A stretch of 64,000 nt of DNA from Bdellovibrionales bacterium RIFCSPHIGHO2_01_FULL_40_29 (lineage in GTDB: Bacteria > Bdellovibrionota > Bdellovibrionia > Bdellovibrionales > Bdellovibrionaceae): assembly GCA_001771815.1 (NCBI GenBank), contig MEPU01000006.1, positions 186,001 through 250,000 on the forward strand. The letters are read 5' to 3'. The notes below the pieces were generated by a model. It worked only from the letters and a program-made list of their open reading frames with translations, did not search any database and had not been told where the DNA came from. Numbering within the stretch: position 1 is the stretch's first letter; the number at the start of each line of letters is the position of its first letter. Position numbers and translations under genes: made by a program. Below, piece by piece: positions 25,848 through 34,766 of the stretch.

Positions 25848-27140
25848 TTATCGTTTCATTTGAATAACTTCGCTCAATAATTCATCCGAAGTTGAAATTG
25901 TTTTTGCATTGGCCTGAAAGGCACGCTGATCCGTAATCATTGTCACAAACTCCGCAGCCAAATCCACTGTTGATCGCTCTAATGATTTAGCCATAATTGA
26001 CCCTCGACCAGACATCCGAGCGGCGCCCAGTGAAGCCTCACCAGAATCACGAGACTGTTTAAACAAGTTTCCGCCTTGCTTAAATAAGGCTTCTGGATTT
26101 TCAAACTTAGCCAATAGAACTTGCCCTAAATCCAAAACTTGCCCGTTGCTGTAAGATGCAGTCAAAACGCCTTCATCATTGAATGATAAACCTGTCACCG
26201 TACCCGCTGCGTATCCATCCTGTCTCCAGCTCACAACATCAGAATCACTTCCGTATTGTCGCGTTCCTTCGCCAGTGCCACCTGAAGCCAAATCACTTCC
26301 GAAGTTGAACTTGAGCTCTTGACCTAACTTTGCACCACCTGTGAAGTTAAACTCTGAAGTTGTTAATTCTTGAGATTGCAGAATACCGTCTTCTGTAAAT
26401 TGTAACTTTCCTTCACAAACTTGTGCCAATTGTGATTTTAATTCCGGAGCCACACCGTCAACTTCTTTGCCATCGACCAAACCACGGAATGTCCATGTGC
26501 GATCTTCACCGCGATTGAAAAATACATTCAACATGTGCTTATTACCCTGAGAATCATACATCTCAACAGCTGTTGCATAGTCTGATGTTTTGAACGGATC
26601 TTTTGCATCAAAAGTTTTTGCATTAGGAACTGCACGTGAATCTAAATTAAGATCCATTTTAATTTCTTTCGTGCCCGAAGCTCCAACCAGCGCGCGTGGG
26701 AATTTCATATCACTAACTTTATTTTCAATTTCGCCTTTATCATTGGCTTGATATCCTTGAATTTTTTGACCACTTGTTGTTACTAAGTATCCTTGTTTAT
26801 CAAAATGAAATGCGCCATCACGGGTGTAGCTCACACCTTCGGAACCTTTAACTTGAAAATAACCATCGCCATTTACAGCAAGGTCAGTTGTGCGATCTGT
26901 GTGATCAAGATTACCTTGTGAAAGAATGGGATTCACCGCTCCAATACGAACACCACGGCCCATTTGATTGCCACCGTCGATACCTTTTAAATTTCGAGAC
27001 ATGATATCTTGAAATTCTGCGCGAGATGCTTTGAAACCAGTTGTGTTTGAGTTGGCGATATTATCCGCAACGACGCTAAGACCTTCACCTTGTGCTTGTA
27101 GACCGGATACACCTGTCCATAATGAAGAAAGAATTGCCAT
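25848..27140 (-). CDS. flgE: Flagellar hook protein FlgE
   Basis: About 430 residues. The N-terminal FlgE/F/G rod-hook motif is clear (SLWTGVSGLQAQGEGLSVVADNIANSNTTGFK written in part: ADNIANSNTTGFKASRAEFQ), with the DLAVNGDGYFQV beta segment and a C-terminal D0 helix ending FVTMITDQRAFQANAKTIS. It polymerises into the hook joining rod and filament. ATG 27140 is chosen because GGAGG lies seven bases upstream; an in-frame GTG/ATG further up lacks this. The upstream 144 bp contain a striking nested palindrome. Confidence 0.95.
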   Translation of the reverse strand: MAILSSLWTGVSGLQAQGEGLSVVADNIANSNTTGFKASRAEFQDIMSRNLKGIDGGNQMGRGVRIGAVNPILSQGNLDHTDRTTDLAVNGDGYFQVKGSEGVSYTRDGAFHFDKQGYLVTTSGQKIQGYQANDKGEIENKVSDMKFPRALVGASGTKEIKMDLNLDSRAVPNAKTFDAKDPFKTSDYATAVEMYDSQGNKHMLNVFFNRGEDRTWTFRGLVDGKEVDGVAPELKSQLAQVCEGKLQFTEDGILQSQELTTSEFNFTGGAKLGQELKFNFGSDLASGGTGEGTRQYGSDSDVVSWRQDGYAAGTVTGLSFNDEGVLTASYSNGQVLDLGQVLLAKFENPEALFKQGGNLFKQSRDSGEASLGAARMSGRGSIMAKSLERSTVDLAAEFVTMITDQRAFQANAKTISTSDELLSEVIQMKR

Positions 27141-27242
27141 AAATGACCTCCATGTCATATGAAATCAACCTGTCGAAGTTGATTTCTGTGTTTGAAGGGC
27201 CCCCTCTACGAGGACCAGCCCTAATTAATTACTCATCTCAAG

Positions 27243-27280
27243 AATTCATGTATACAAGTTAACAAGTATACCCGAATTCA
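27243..27280. repeat. Array of five palindromic hexamers at 8-bp spacing
   Basis: GAATTC, GTATAC, GTTAAC, GTATAC and GAATTC follow each other with 2-bp linkers (at, aa, aa, cc), forming a 38-bp element symmetrical about GTTAAC except for the linkers. It starts 5 bp after the stop codon of the TIGR02530-type gene and lies upstream of flgE. It could be a hairpin that processes or attenuates the transcript, or a multi-site operator. Confidence 0.6.
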
Positions 27281-27284
27281 GTAT

Positions 27285-27725
27285 TTACATAACAATGGTG
27301 CTGTCGATATTGGTGAACACATTTTCTTTCAATGCATTCTTATCCATGACCGTAACAACCGTGTTATTCTTTACGCTCACGATCAGGGCCGATTGATCCA
27401 TCAGAATTAATGTATCTTTCGAACCTTTCGCTGCCGCTTTCGAAACTGCTTCATTGAGCTTTGTTAAGTCTTGTGGAGAATAACTTATTCCCCGAGACTG
27501 CATGCGCTCAATCGCATGATTCGAAAACTTGATGTGACCTAGTTCAGCCTGAGCTACCGGTTTCGCAGTTAAACCCGCGGGAGCCTCGGTCTTGCCAAGT
27601 ACATCTTTGAAGGACACTTGTCCCGAATCACCTTCAGATTTTTTAATCTCTGTTGGCTTCGTCGGTATCAGATTCTCGATGCGACTCAACCCGTTGGCTA
27701 AGTGTGCCGATTTCATCTGTGACAT
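27285..27725 (-). CDS. Flagellar operon protein, TIGR02530-type
   Basis: A 146-residue cytosolic protein. Its C-terminal half (KFSNHAIERMQSRGISYSPQ, LNEAVSKAAAKGSKDTLILM, then ALIVSVKNNTVVTVMDK) matches the small conserved protein found between flgD and flgE in many flagellar operons (TIGR02530). Its molecular role is unknown; the position suggests a function in hook assembly. It starts 2 bp after the flgD stop. Confidence 0.82.
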   Translation of the reverse strand: MSQMKSAHLANGLSRIENLIPTKPTEIKKSEGDSGQVSFKDVLGKTEAPAGLTAKPVAQAELGHIKFSNHAIERMQSRGISYSPQDLTKLNEAVSKAAAKGSKDTLILMDQSALIVSVKNNTVVTVMDKNALKENVFTNIDSTIVM

Positions 27726-27726
27726 A

Positions 27727-28749
27727 CTACTTCTGCGCTTTCTGTAACGTGCTCATCAAGTCTCGTGACATCGCTACATCAGACATCACGTTATTGACCG
27801 TCGAGGCTTTACCCGACTCTGGTATTTTCGTGATTGAAGTATTCGTTCCTTCGCTTTGCTTACTACTATCTTGCTGCACGTCATCTGCCTTTTTCAAGTC
27901 AAGGCTAGTAACATCTTTCACATTCTGGTCGTTGCTCTTAAGGCTTCCGTCTGTAATTTGACGAACGTCCCGCATTTTTATCGACTGATTCCCCACCTGA
28001 AGTACTGGTCCTTCTTTAGAAAAACTCAATCCCGAGATAACGCCCTGAAAATCGGTCTTTACTTGCATTTTCTTTCCACCACTATCAGTGGCTTCAATTT
28101 GAAATTGATATTCGCCGGCAGGTTTTTTATTCCCCTCAGCATCAACACCATTCCAAGAAATTTTATTTGCACCCGCTTTTAAATTTGCCAATTTGTAGTC
28201 CCGAACAACTTCACCTTTTTCATTGATCACTTTAATTTTTGCCTCTTGCGTATCTTGAGGAAGATTAAAATTGAAATCGTGTGATGTATCAAACTGTGTT
28301 CGAACAACTTTTGATGAATCTCCTGCGACTGTTTTTCCGATCAAATTCAATGCCTGAAAATCTTCTGGCTTTGAATTTTTTCCTTCAATTTTTGTCAGAG
28401 TTGAATTCATATTCGACATTTGCTCTAAAGTGGAAAATTGTGCCAGCTGTGCGGCCATCTCATGGTTTTTCAGTGGATTGGTCGGATCTTGATTTTTCAA
28501 TTGCGTGAGCATGAGTTTGAAAAACGCATCTTTATCCAAATTGTTGTTACCAACACCTTGGACTTTTTTTGAATCATCAACCCAATTTGGATCAGACACT
28601 TTATTCAATAAGGCGCCCATATCCTCTTCACCGATTTTATTTTTCTGATCTGGCGTTAAACTAGAAACTTGATTTGTATCCTGAAGCGATTTTGCAGGCT
28701 TTTCAGACCAAGTCTTTGTTCCTAGTTTCGTTGTCATATTCGTTGCCAT
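27727..28749 (-). CDS. flgD: Flagellar hook-capping scaffold FlgD
   Basis: A 340-residue protein. The N-terminal FlgD domain has the signature KDAFFKLMLTQLKNQDPTNP followed by MAAQLAQFSTLEQMSNMN; the middle holds the FlgD Ig-like/tudor domain (NKISWNGVDAEGNKKPAGEY). It caps the growing hook and is discarded at completion. The C-terminal 60 residues are Ser/Asp/Lys-rich and probably disordered; the protein is longer than the ~230 residues of enteric FlgD. AAAAGGAG precedes the ATG. Confidence 0.93.
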   Translation of the reverse strand: MATNMTTKLGTKTWSEKPAKSLQDTNQVSSLTPDQKNKIGEEDMGALLNKVSDPNWVDDSKKVQGVGNNNLDKDAFFKLMLTQLKNQDPTNPLKNHEMAAQLAQFSTLEQMSNMNSTLTKIEGKNSKPEDFQALNLIGKTVAGDSSKVVRTQFDTSHDFNFNLPQDTQEAKIKVINEKGEVVRDYKLANLKAGANKISWNGVDAEGNKKPAGEYQFQIEATDSGGKKMQVKTDFQGVISGLSFSKEGPVLQVGNQSIKMRDVRQITDGSLKSNDQNVKDVTSLDLKKADDVQQDSSKQSEGTNTSITKIPESGKASTVNNVMSDVAMSRDLMSTLQKAQK

Positions 28750-28781
28750 CTAAACTCCTTTTATCCGGCGGCCATTTCCAC

Positions 28782-30338
28782 TTAGGCGACTTTGTTCAGC
28801 GTTGAACCCGTACGACCTGCTGCCCGCGCGGCTCCCGACTTCATCGGTTGCATAGCGTTGGGTTCAGCTGATGCTCGAGAACCAACGGCTTGAACATCTC
28901 CATAAGATCCACGTCGTGCTTGATTGCCAAAATTATTTTGGAACTGTTTCCAAAATTCTTTCTGCTGATCTTGCGCTTGACCAAAATTTTGGCCATGACC
29001 CTGATTATTCTGGAACTGCGCCGTGTTGTCAGTATTCGTTCCATTTACAGTACTGATTCTAACATGATCTACACTGAGCTGTTGAGCAGCCAGACCAGAC
29101 TTAAGTTCAGTTAAACTGTCTTCGATTAACTTTTTTACCGATTTATCCTGCGTCTGCATTTCAATATTCAATCGCCCGTCATTCATCAAGACTTTCAATT
29201 GAATTTCGCCCATGCCATCAGGACTCATCTTCACAGTCATCTCACCGCCACCTTTAGTCGCTAAAAACTGAGCCTGCCGCATCACTTCTTGAACATTCTC
29301 TTCGCGATTTTCAAGAAGCTGTGACATCGGAGTGGGCGATCCCACTTTGTCCAATGGCGACGCTAAATGCGCTCTAAAGTCAGTATGTGACTGCCCAACA
29401 TAGAGCTGTGATTCGTTTTTAAAACCATCTGCTTTAAATTCTTGAACAGTGTCCTTCATCGTATCAGATTGCTGCTCTGACGACGACTGTTGGCTCAATT
29501 CAGAACTTGGCACTGTAAAGGCTTTGTCCTGACTTAACTGCTCTAGAACTTTTTGTTCAAAGCTTTGCGCCGTCTCTTGAGACATTCCTTTGATGGATTC
29601 AAAATCTTTCATTTTCTGAACAAGTCCCGCTTGCGCTATATGCTGATTCAAATCAGATTGAAATCCAACATCTTGGCTGAGCTGTTCTTGAGCGGATAAA
29701 ATCTTAGGATTTATCGCAGAAACTTCATTTTCAGATGCGACGGATGGAATCGCTTGAGATGTTTCACCAGAAATAGCTGAATCAACTGGCGCCATCTGCT
29801 GCTGCTCTAAAGCCAGCATCAAATCAGACATCTCCGATTGAATCGTTTGTTCGGAAATTCGTGATTTATCCATCAACTGACCATCAGAGATGGCCGTCGA
29901 ATCTGTTGAAGCAGCTGCAGAGAAAACATCCTGTCCCACTGCTGTCGATTTGTTTTCTTCAGATATTCCGTCGGTTTCGATCATCGCCAGATCTATTTTT
30001 TGATCTGGAACTTCAAATTCACTCTTCGGTAAGGCCATGACATTTGAAATCATCTTATCTTCGGACTCTGTCACCATCTTCTTTTTTGTTCCCCCAGATG
30101 GTTTCTTTTCATTTCGCTCAGCTCTTAACTCGTCTTCAGTTTTTTTAGCACGAAGTGCCTTTGGATCTTGTTTTATATCCTTCGAAGTATTCGTGGATTT
30201 TTTATCATCCATTTTCCTTTGAAGTTGACGTTCAAAATCCTTTTTGAAGTCTGGCTGCAATTGGTCTTTCGTTGCTGCCTTCAAGTCTTGAGCCAATCCC
30301 TTTTGCGGGGGGCTGACACCAAGAATTTTATCTAACAC
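28782..30338 (-). CDS. fliK: Flagellar hook-length control protein FliK
   Basis: A 518-residue protein: a long polar Gln/Ser/Glu-rich N-terminal region (residues 1-340, disordered ruler-like) and a compact C-terminal Flg_hook domain (about 345-430; GGGEMTVKMSPDGMGEIQLK, LTELKSGLAAQQLSVDHVRI). The C-terminal domain switches the export gate from hook to filament substrates when the hook reaches its length. The GTG start at 30338 has a near-perfect AAGGAGG. Position between the motE-like gene and flgD agrees. Confidence 0.9.
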   Translation of the reverse strand: MLDKILGVSPPQKGLAQDLKAATKDQLQPDFKKDFERQLQRKMDDKKSTNTSKDIKQDPKALRAKKTEDELRAERNEKKPSGGTKKKMVTESEDKMISNVMALPKSEFEVPDQKIDLAMIETDGISEENKSTAVGQDVFSAAASTDSTAISDGQLMDKSRISEQTIQSEMSDLMLALEQQQMAPVDSAISGETSQAIPSVASENEVSAINPKILSAQEQLSQDVGFQSDLNQHIAQAGLVQKMKDFESIKGMSQETAQSFEQKVLEQLSQDKAFTVPSSELSQQSSSEQQSDTMKDTVQEFKADGFKNESQLYVGQSHTDFRAHLASPLDKVGSPTPMSQLLENREENVQEVMRQAQFLATKGGGEMTVKMSPDGMGEIQLKVLMNDGRLNIEMQTQDKSVKKLIEDSLTELKSGLAAQQLSVDHVRISTVNGTNTDNTAQFQNNQGHGQNFGQAQDQQKEFWKQFQNNFGNQARRGSYGDVQAVGSRASAEPNAMQPMKSGAARAAGRTGSTLNKVA

Positions 30339-30359
30339 TCGCCTCCTTTGGTTATAGTT

Positions 30360-31079
30360 CTACTGACTTGCTGGGGTTCTATATCCAGTAAATCGTTCTG
30401 CAAAAACTTGTGCCTTTTCAGGCTTAACTAAATTTAAAATATCTCCTGCAACTTTTTTCTTCATACGGCTCAGTATATCAATCACCAAATCCTCATCCAG
30501 GGTTTCGAAAACTTTAGCCACTTGTTGCGGCTTCATATTCGAATACATTTGCACTAAAGTATCGACCTTGGCATCGTCTGTTTTAATTTTCTCTTCCAGC
30601 ACTGATGAGATTTTTGAACGCGTCTCTTCAATTTTTTTAATTTTTTCTTCAATTTCATTTTTTTGTTTTTCAATTTCCGCAGCTAATCGATTCAAATCTT
30701 CTTCGCGCTGATCAAGAACTTTTTTTCGTTCTGCCAGCTTAAACAAGTAATCTGAATCATCAGCAGTTTTTTTGGCTTCTGTTACAGCCGGAACAGTCTC
30801 AGCAGTGGGAGCCGGCTTCGCATCAACTGGAGGAGTGTCTTGAGCATAGGCGCTTGACATAGAAATATCAATTTTCTTCCATTGATTTTCAATTTCATCA
30901 ATATTTTCAAGAGCAATAAACCCAGCTACACCGAACATTAAAAATAATGCGAACTGAAAAAGTGGAAATCGACTTTTTTCTTTTGTTTTTCGACGAAGGG
31001 ACCTAACTTTCTCTGTACGTGATTGTGCAGTCGCAGTTTGCTTCGCTTTTTTAAAGAACTGATCGTAACCTGTCTTCAT
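30360..31079 (-). CDS. MotE-like flagellar protein with MgtE N-terminal domain
   Basis: About 239 residues: a short cytoplasmic N-terminus, one transmembrane helix (FPLFQFALFLMFGVAGFIAL), a long periplasmic coiled coil (KVLDQREEDLNRLAAEIEKQ and on), and a C-terminal MgtE_N-type domain (VQMYSNMKPQQVAKVFETLD). This matches MotE, the chaperone that stabilises MotC in epsilonproteobacteria and is found next to fliJ in many operons. ATG 31079 is preferred because AAGGA lies at a good distance upstream; ATG 31103 adds eight residues. Confidence 0.8.
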   Translation of the reverse strand: MKTGYDQFFKKAKQTATAQSRTEKVRSLRRKTKEKSRFPLFQFALFLMFGVAGFIALENIDEIENQWKKIDISMSSAYAQDTPPVDAKPAPTAETVPAVTEAKKTADDSDYLFKLAERKKVLDQREEDLNRLAAEIEKQKNEIEEKIKKIEETRSKISSVLEEKIKTDDAKVDTLVQMYSNMKPQQVAKVFETLDEDLVIDILSRMKKKVAGDILNLVKPEKAQVFAERFTGYRTPASQ

Positions 31080-31117
31080 GACATCCTTAATTATTCTTTC
31101 CATCCTGGAAAAAATTT

Positions 31118-31570
31118 TTATTTATTATCCACTCGGCCAAATCGTATAACTGTTAGTTCATCAATCTCTTGTTGTTCTTTCAGTGAAACTTCCTTGAAAT
31201 AAGCTCTTTTTTTATTTTCACGAAGTCTCTCAATCATTTTAGCCTCAGTTTGCGCTTGCTGCAAAATTTCACGTCTGGACTCGACTACTTTTATGGCTTC
31301 AAGCAGACGTTCGTTCTGTTTTTTAATGCGAAGGTCTTGCCCTTGAAGGAAATTATTAATCTGCTCTACGGAACTTGTCCAAGACGTAGATCCCTGGACG
31401 ATCTCTTGACGCTGTAAAAAGGCTGCTTCTTTTTGGCTTTTCATCTCTTCCAATTTTTTTTCTTCTTGATCAAATATTCGCCCAGCTTCGGCAAATTCTT
31501 TTTGCGCAAGATCCACTTGAATCTCACGTTGAAGCAGAACTTTATCTAAAGAAAATTTGAATTTTTTCAC
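31118..31570 (-). CDS. fliJ: Flagellar export protein FliJ
   Basis: A 150-residue, almost wholly coiled-coil protein rich in Glu, Lys and Gln (KKFKFSLDKVLLQREIQVDL, then regular heptads), following fliI. FliJ is the central stalk-like subunit of the FliH-FliI-FliJ export ATPase and a chaperone escort. FliJ sequences vary, so the call rests on the fold, length and operon position. The start is GTG with GGGAA upstream. Confidence 0.85.
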   Translation of the reverse strand: MKKFKFSLDKVLLQREIQVDLAQKEFAEAGRIFDQEEKKLEEMKSQKEAAFLQRQEIVQGSTSWTSSVEQINNFLQGQDLRIKKQNERLLEAIKVVESRREILQQAQTEAKMIERLRENKKRAYFKEVSLKEQQEIDELTVIRFGRVDNK

Positions 31571-31597
31571 TATTCCCCATGAATTTTTTTATGAACG

Positions 31598-32917
31598 TTA
31601 CAATCCGGCCGTAATTTGCATGAGCTGTTTTAAACACTGGTTCATATTGCTGCGATCATCTGTGCGTTGTTTTAAAAAATCATTGATCGCATCAATAGAT
31701 TTAATTGCCTTATCAATTTTTGGATTAGCACCGGCCTTATAAGCACCAATGTTAATAAGATCTTCAGATTCTTTATAAATTGCCAGAATTTCACGGAGCT
31801 TCATCGCATTCCGCGCATGCTCTGGTGCACTGACAGCCTTCATAACCCGACTGGCACTTTGTAAAATATCAATTGCTGGAAAATGTCCTTTATGAGCAAG
31901 ATCTCGCGATAAAACGATGTGCCCATCCACAATAGAACGCACAGCATCTCCAATGGGATCGTTCATATCATCACTTTCAACAAGAGTTGTATAAAAACCA
32001 GTGATCGATCCCGAGTTTTCAAAATTTCCCGCTCGTTCTAAAAGTTTTGGAAGAGTTGAAAATACAGAGGGCGTATAGCCACGTGTACTTGGCGGTTCTC
32101 CGATACTTAAACCAATTTCTCGTAGTGCCATTGCGAATCGAGTCACTGAATCCATAACCAAAAGAACATTCTTTCCTTGACCAGAAAAATACTCAGCAAT
32201 AGCCGTAGCCACATAAGCTCCACGCATCCTCAGCAATGGACTTTGATCACTGGTCACACAAACCACGACAGTCTTCTTCATGCCTTCTGGGCCTAATTCA
32301 TTTTCGATAAACTCACGAACTTCTCGACCACGTTCGCCAATAAGTGCAATCACATTAACATCAGCTTCAGTTTGTTGAGCCATCATTCCCATCAATACTG
32401 ATTTTCCAACACCTGAACCTGCCATAATCGCAACTCGCTGCCCACGCCCCACCGTTAGAGTAGAATTAATCGCTCGAACACCCACATCAAGGCTTTGTCG
32501 AATAGGTTTTCGATTTAAAGGGTTCACAATTTCTGCATATAACGGGACTTCTTTGATCATTTCGAGCTCGGGTTTACCATCCAAAGGCTGCGCCAAACCA
32601 TCCACAACTCGCCCCAGCAACTCCTCGCTGACCCTGACCGTGGCGACTGATTTTGAAAGTGTAATTTTTGATCCCATTGAAATTCCACGCATATCAGATA
32701 AGCTCATCATCAAAACTTGCTTATCTTTAAATCCAACCACTTCAGCAAGAATTGATTTATTCATCTGTGAACCTTGTATTTCACAGATACTACCAACACT
32801 CACACCAGGAATATAACCCTTGATCAGCAATCCAGTCACATCCGTGACTTTGCCACTATCTTTCGTCAAGTGAGTATTATTCAGAATATTATAGTACTTG
32901 CTGAGATCTAATTCCAT
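31598..32917 (-). CDS. fliI: Flagellum-specific export ATPase FliI
   Basis: A 439-residue F1-beta-like ATPase. Walker A GSGVGKSVLMGMM near residue 170, the family segment GLSIGEPPSTRGYTPSVFST, Walker B VLLVMDSVTRFAMALRE and DIDGHIVLSR-like VDGHIVLSRDLA are present. It forms a hexamer at the base of the flagellar export apparatus and helps feed substrates. It lies between fliH and fliJ as usual. Confidence 0.96.
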   Translation of the reverse strand: MELDLSKYYNILNNTHLTKDSGKVTDVTGLLIKGYIPGVSVGSICEIQGSQMNKSILAEVVGFKDKQVLMMSLSDMRGISMGSKITLSKSVATVRVSEELLGRVVDGLAQPLDGKPELEMIKEVPLYAEIVNPLNRKPIRQSLDVGVRAINSTLTVGRGQRVAIMAGSGVGKSVLMGMMAQQTEADVNVIALIGERGREVREFIENELGPEGMKKTVVVCVTSDQSPLLRMRGAYVATAIAEYFSGQGKNVLLVMDSVTRFAMALREIGLSIGEPPSTRGYTPSVFSTLPKLLERAGNFENSGSITGFYTTLVESDDMNDPIGDAVRSIVDGHIVLSRDLAHKGHFPAIDILQSASRVMKAVSAPEHARNAMKLREILAIYKESEDLINIGAYKAGANPKIDKAIKSIDAINDFLKQRTDDRSNMNQCLKQLMQITAGL

Positions 32918-32932
32918 GGAGACATTCTTTCG

Positions 32933-33742
32933 TTACGTGATCGGTGATTTAACTCGTGGCAAGGCTTGCTTCATCTCAGACCACAGTTTATTAACGCGCT
33001 CTTCAATTCGTGCATCAACAACTCCGTAATTTGTTTCAACAATACAACCACCAGACGTCACTTGATCAGAAACTTGAAATCGAACTTTCTTTAAAAATTC
33101 AAATTCCCGTCCCATTTGATTTTTCATACGCTCAAGAAAATCCACCTGAGTCGCGCAAATTAAAACATTCACTTCTTCATCGGCCTGAGCCATTTCAATG
33201 GCATGCTTTATGACCGAAATAACCACTTCTGGCTTTTCTTCAATATGATCAAATGCAATCCGACGTGCAATATCGTATACCAATTGAATAATATGGCTTT
33301 CGTTCTGTTGAACCATTTCCTCTTTTAAAAGAGTCAAATGATTCATCATCTCTTCTAATTGAGATAGATTAAAATTAATATCATTTGTTCTCTCGGTATA
33401 AGCTTTTTCTCGGCCTTCTTCCAAACCCAGTTCATAAGCTTTTTGATAAGCCTCTTCTTGCACCAATGCTAATTTTTCTAAAACTTTATTCTCAATTTTT
33501 GTTTCTTCAGAAATTTTTTCGATTGAATCCACGCCTGTTGTTTGACGAAGGACATCACTCATTACAAAATCAGATCCTTTTTCTTTTTCTCGGAGATACT
33601 CTAAGGCGGCTTCCGGAGTACCAAACTGAATTTGCTTTGGCACATAGTTCAATACGGATATATCCGAACCCAACGAATTTTCGTTGCTTTTTTTCAGCAC
33701 ATTAGACTTATCGGTCGCATGAGATTTACTAGACCATGGCAT
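32933..33742 (-). CDS. fliH: Flagellar assembly protein FliH
   Basis: About 269 residues. The N-terminus (to ~60) is polar; the centre is a long helix with AYQKAYELGLEEGREKAYTE (small-xxx-small repeats typical of FliH), and the C-terminal domain is V-ATPase-E-like (LVYDIARRIAFDHIEEKPEV, CIVETNYGVVDARIEERVNK). It holds FliI at the export gate. ATG 33742 overlaps the fliG stop by 14 bp; an upstream GTG-type start at 33757 is possible. Confidence 0.9.
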   Translation of the reverse strand: MPWSSKSHATDKSNVLKKSNENSLGSDISVLNYVPKQIQFGTPEAALEYLREKEKGSDFVMSDVLRQTTGVDSIEKISEETKIENKVLEKLALVQEEAYQKAYELGLEEGREKAYTERTNDINFNLSQLEEMMNHLTLLKEEMVQQNESHIIQLVYDIARRIAFDHIEEKPEVVISVIKHAIEMAQADEEVNVLICATQVDFLERMKNQMGREFEFLKKVRFQVSDQVTSGGCIVETNYGVVDARIEERVNKLWSEMKQALPRVKSPIT

Positions 33743-34763
33743 CTTCTGTACCACCACGAGCTATAATAATTTTTCCCTCGCCCTCTAAACGACGTGCGAC
33801 ATTGACGATCTCCTGTTGTGCTGTCTCAACGTCAGACAATCTCGCTGGTCCCATATTCGAAAGATCCTCTCGCAGCATTTCCGCTGCACGCGCTGAAATA
33901 TTTTTGAATATTTTTGCTCGAATTTCTTCATTTGCTGTTTTCAATGCCAATAACAAACGGTCATTTGGAATTTCTTTAAGTAAAATCTGAATGCCGCGAT
34001 CATCAATTTTAGTAACATCTTCAAAGACAAACATCAGTTTGCGAATTTCTTCAGCCAATAATGGATCTTTCTCTTCTAAACGAGACATAATTGATTGTTC
34101 TGTATTTTTATCCATAACGTTCAGCATCTCTGCGACTGGCTGCACACCACCAAGAGACGCTTGTTCGATTGTATGAGTGTTGGAAAGCTGATTCTTCAAT
34201 ACTTTATCGATATCCGCAATCAACTCAGGATCTACGTTCTCTAAATTTGCCATACGTAAAACAACTTCAGCTTGCAAAGATTCAGGTAACCGACGTAAAA
34301 CTTCGCCCTTTTTCTCTGGCTCGAGATGGGCCAGAATCACGGCAACAGTCTGAGGATGTTCATTCACTAAGAAAGTTGATAATGCTTTTGCATCCACCAT
34401 TTCAAGTGATTCTAAAGTACGGCCAGAGCCCGATGAAATATTTAGACCACCCATAATTCCGCGGGCGCGCTCTTCACCCAGGGCTTCAATAATCGTATCC
34501 TTGTTGGCCATTTGATCTGAAAAAATAAAATCTTCCGCTTCACTGATCATTTCGTAATAATCTTCAAGCACACGCTTTGTAATATGAACAGGAACAACTT
34601 TAAACTTGGACATCAAATGGATCAGTTTACGAATGTCGCCATCATCCATTTTTGTAAATAAAACTTTGATCGCTTCTTTTCCAAGATAATTGATTAAAAT
34701 GGCGGCCTTATCTATTCCGCGCAGGGTATCATAATCTAAATTCTCGATTTTCATTGCTCGCAC
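33729..34763 (-). CDS. fliG: Flagellar motor switch protein FliG
   Basis: A 344-residue C-ring protein: FliG_N (GIDKAAILINYLG onward), the middle domain with EHPQTVAVILAHLEPEKKGE (the EHPQT motif), and the torque helix region FVFEDVTKIDDRGIQILLKE with charged residues that meet the stator. The GTG at 34763 is preferred over ATG 34754 because AAGGA is seven bases upstream of the GTG but seventeen from the ATG. It starts 3 bp after the fliF stop. Confidence 0.96.
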   Translation of the reverse strand: MRAMKIENLDYDTLRGIDKAAILINYLGKEAIKVLFTKMDDGDIRKLIHLMSKFKVVPVHITKRVLEDYYEMISEAEDFIFSDQMANKDTIIEALGEERARGIMGGLNISSGSGRTLESLEMVDAKALSTFLVNEHPQTVAVILAHLEPEKKGEVLRRLPESLQAEVVLRMANLENVDPELIADIDKVLKNQLSNTHTIEQASLGGVQPVAEMLNVMDKNTEQSIMSRLEEKDPLLAEEIRKLMFVFEDVTKIDDRGIQILLKEIPNDRLLLALKTANEEIRAKIFKNISARAAEMLREDLSNMGPARLSDVETAQQEIVNVARRLEGEGKIIIARGGTEDAMV

Positions 34764-34766
34764 AGG

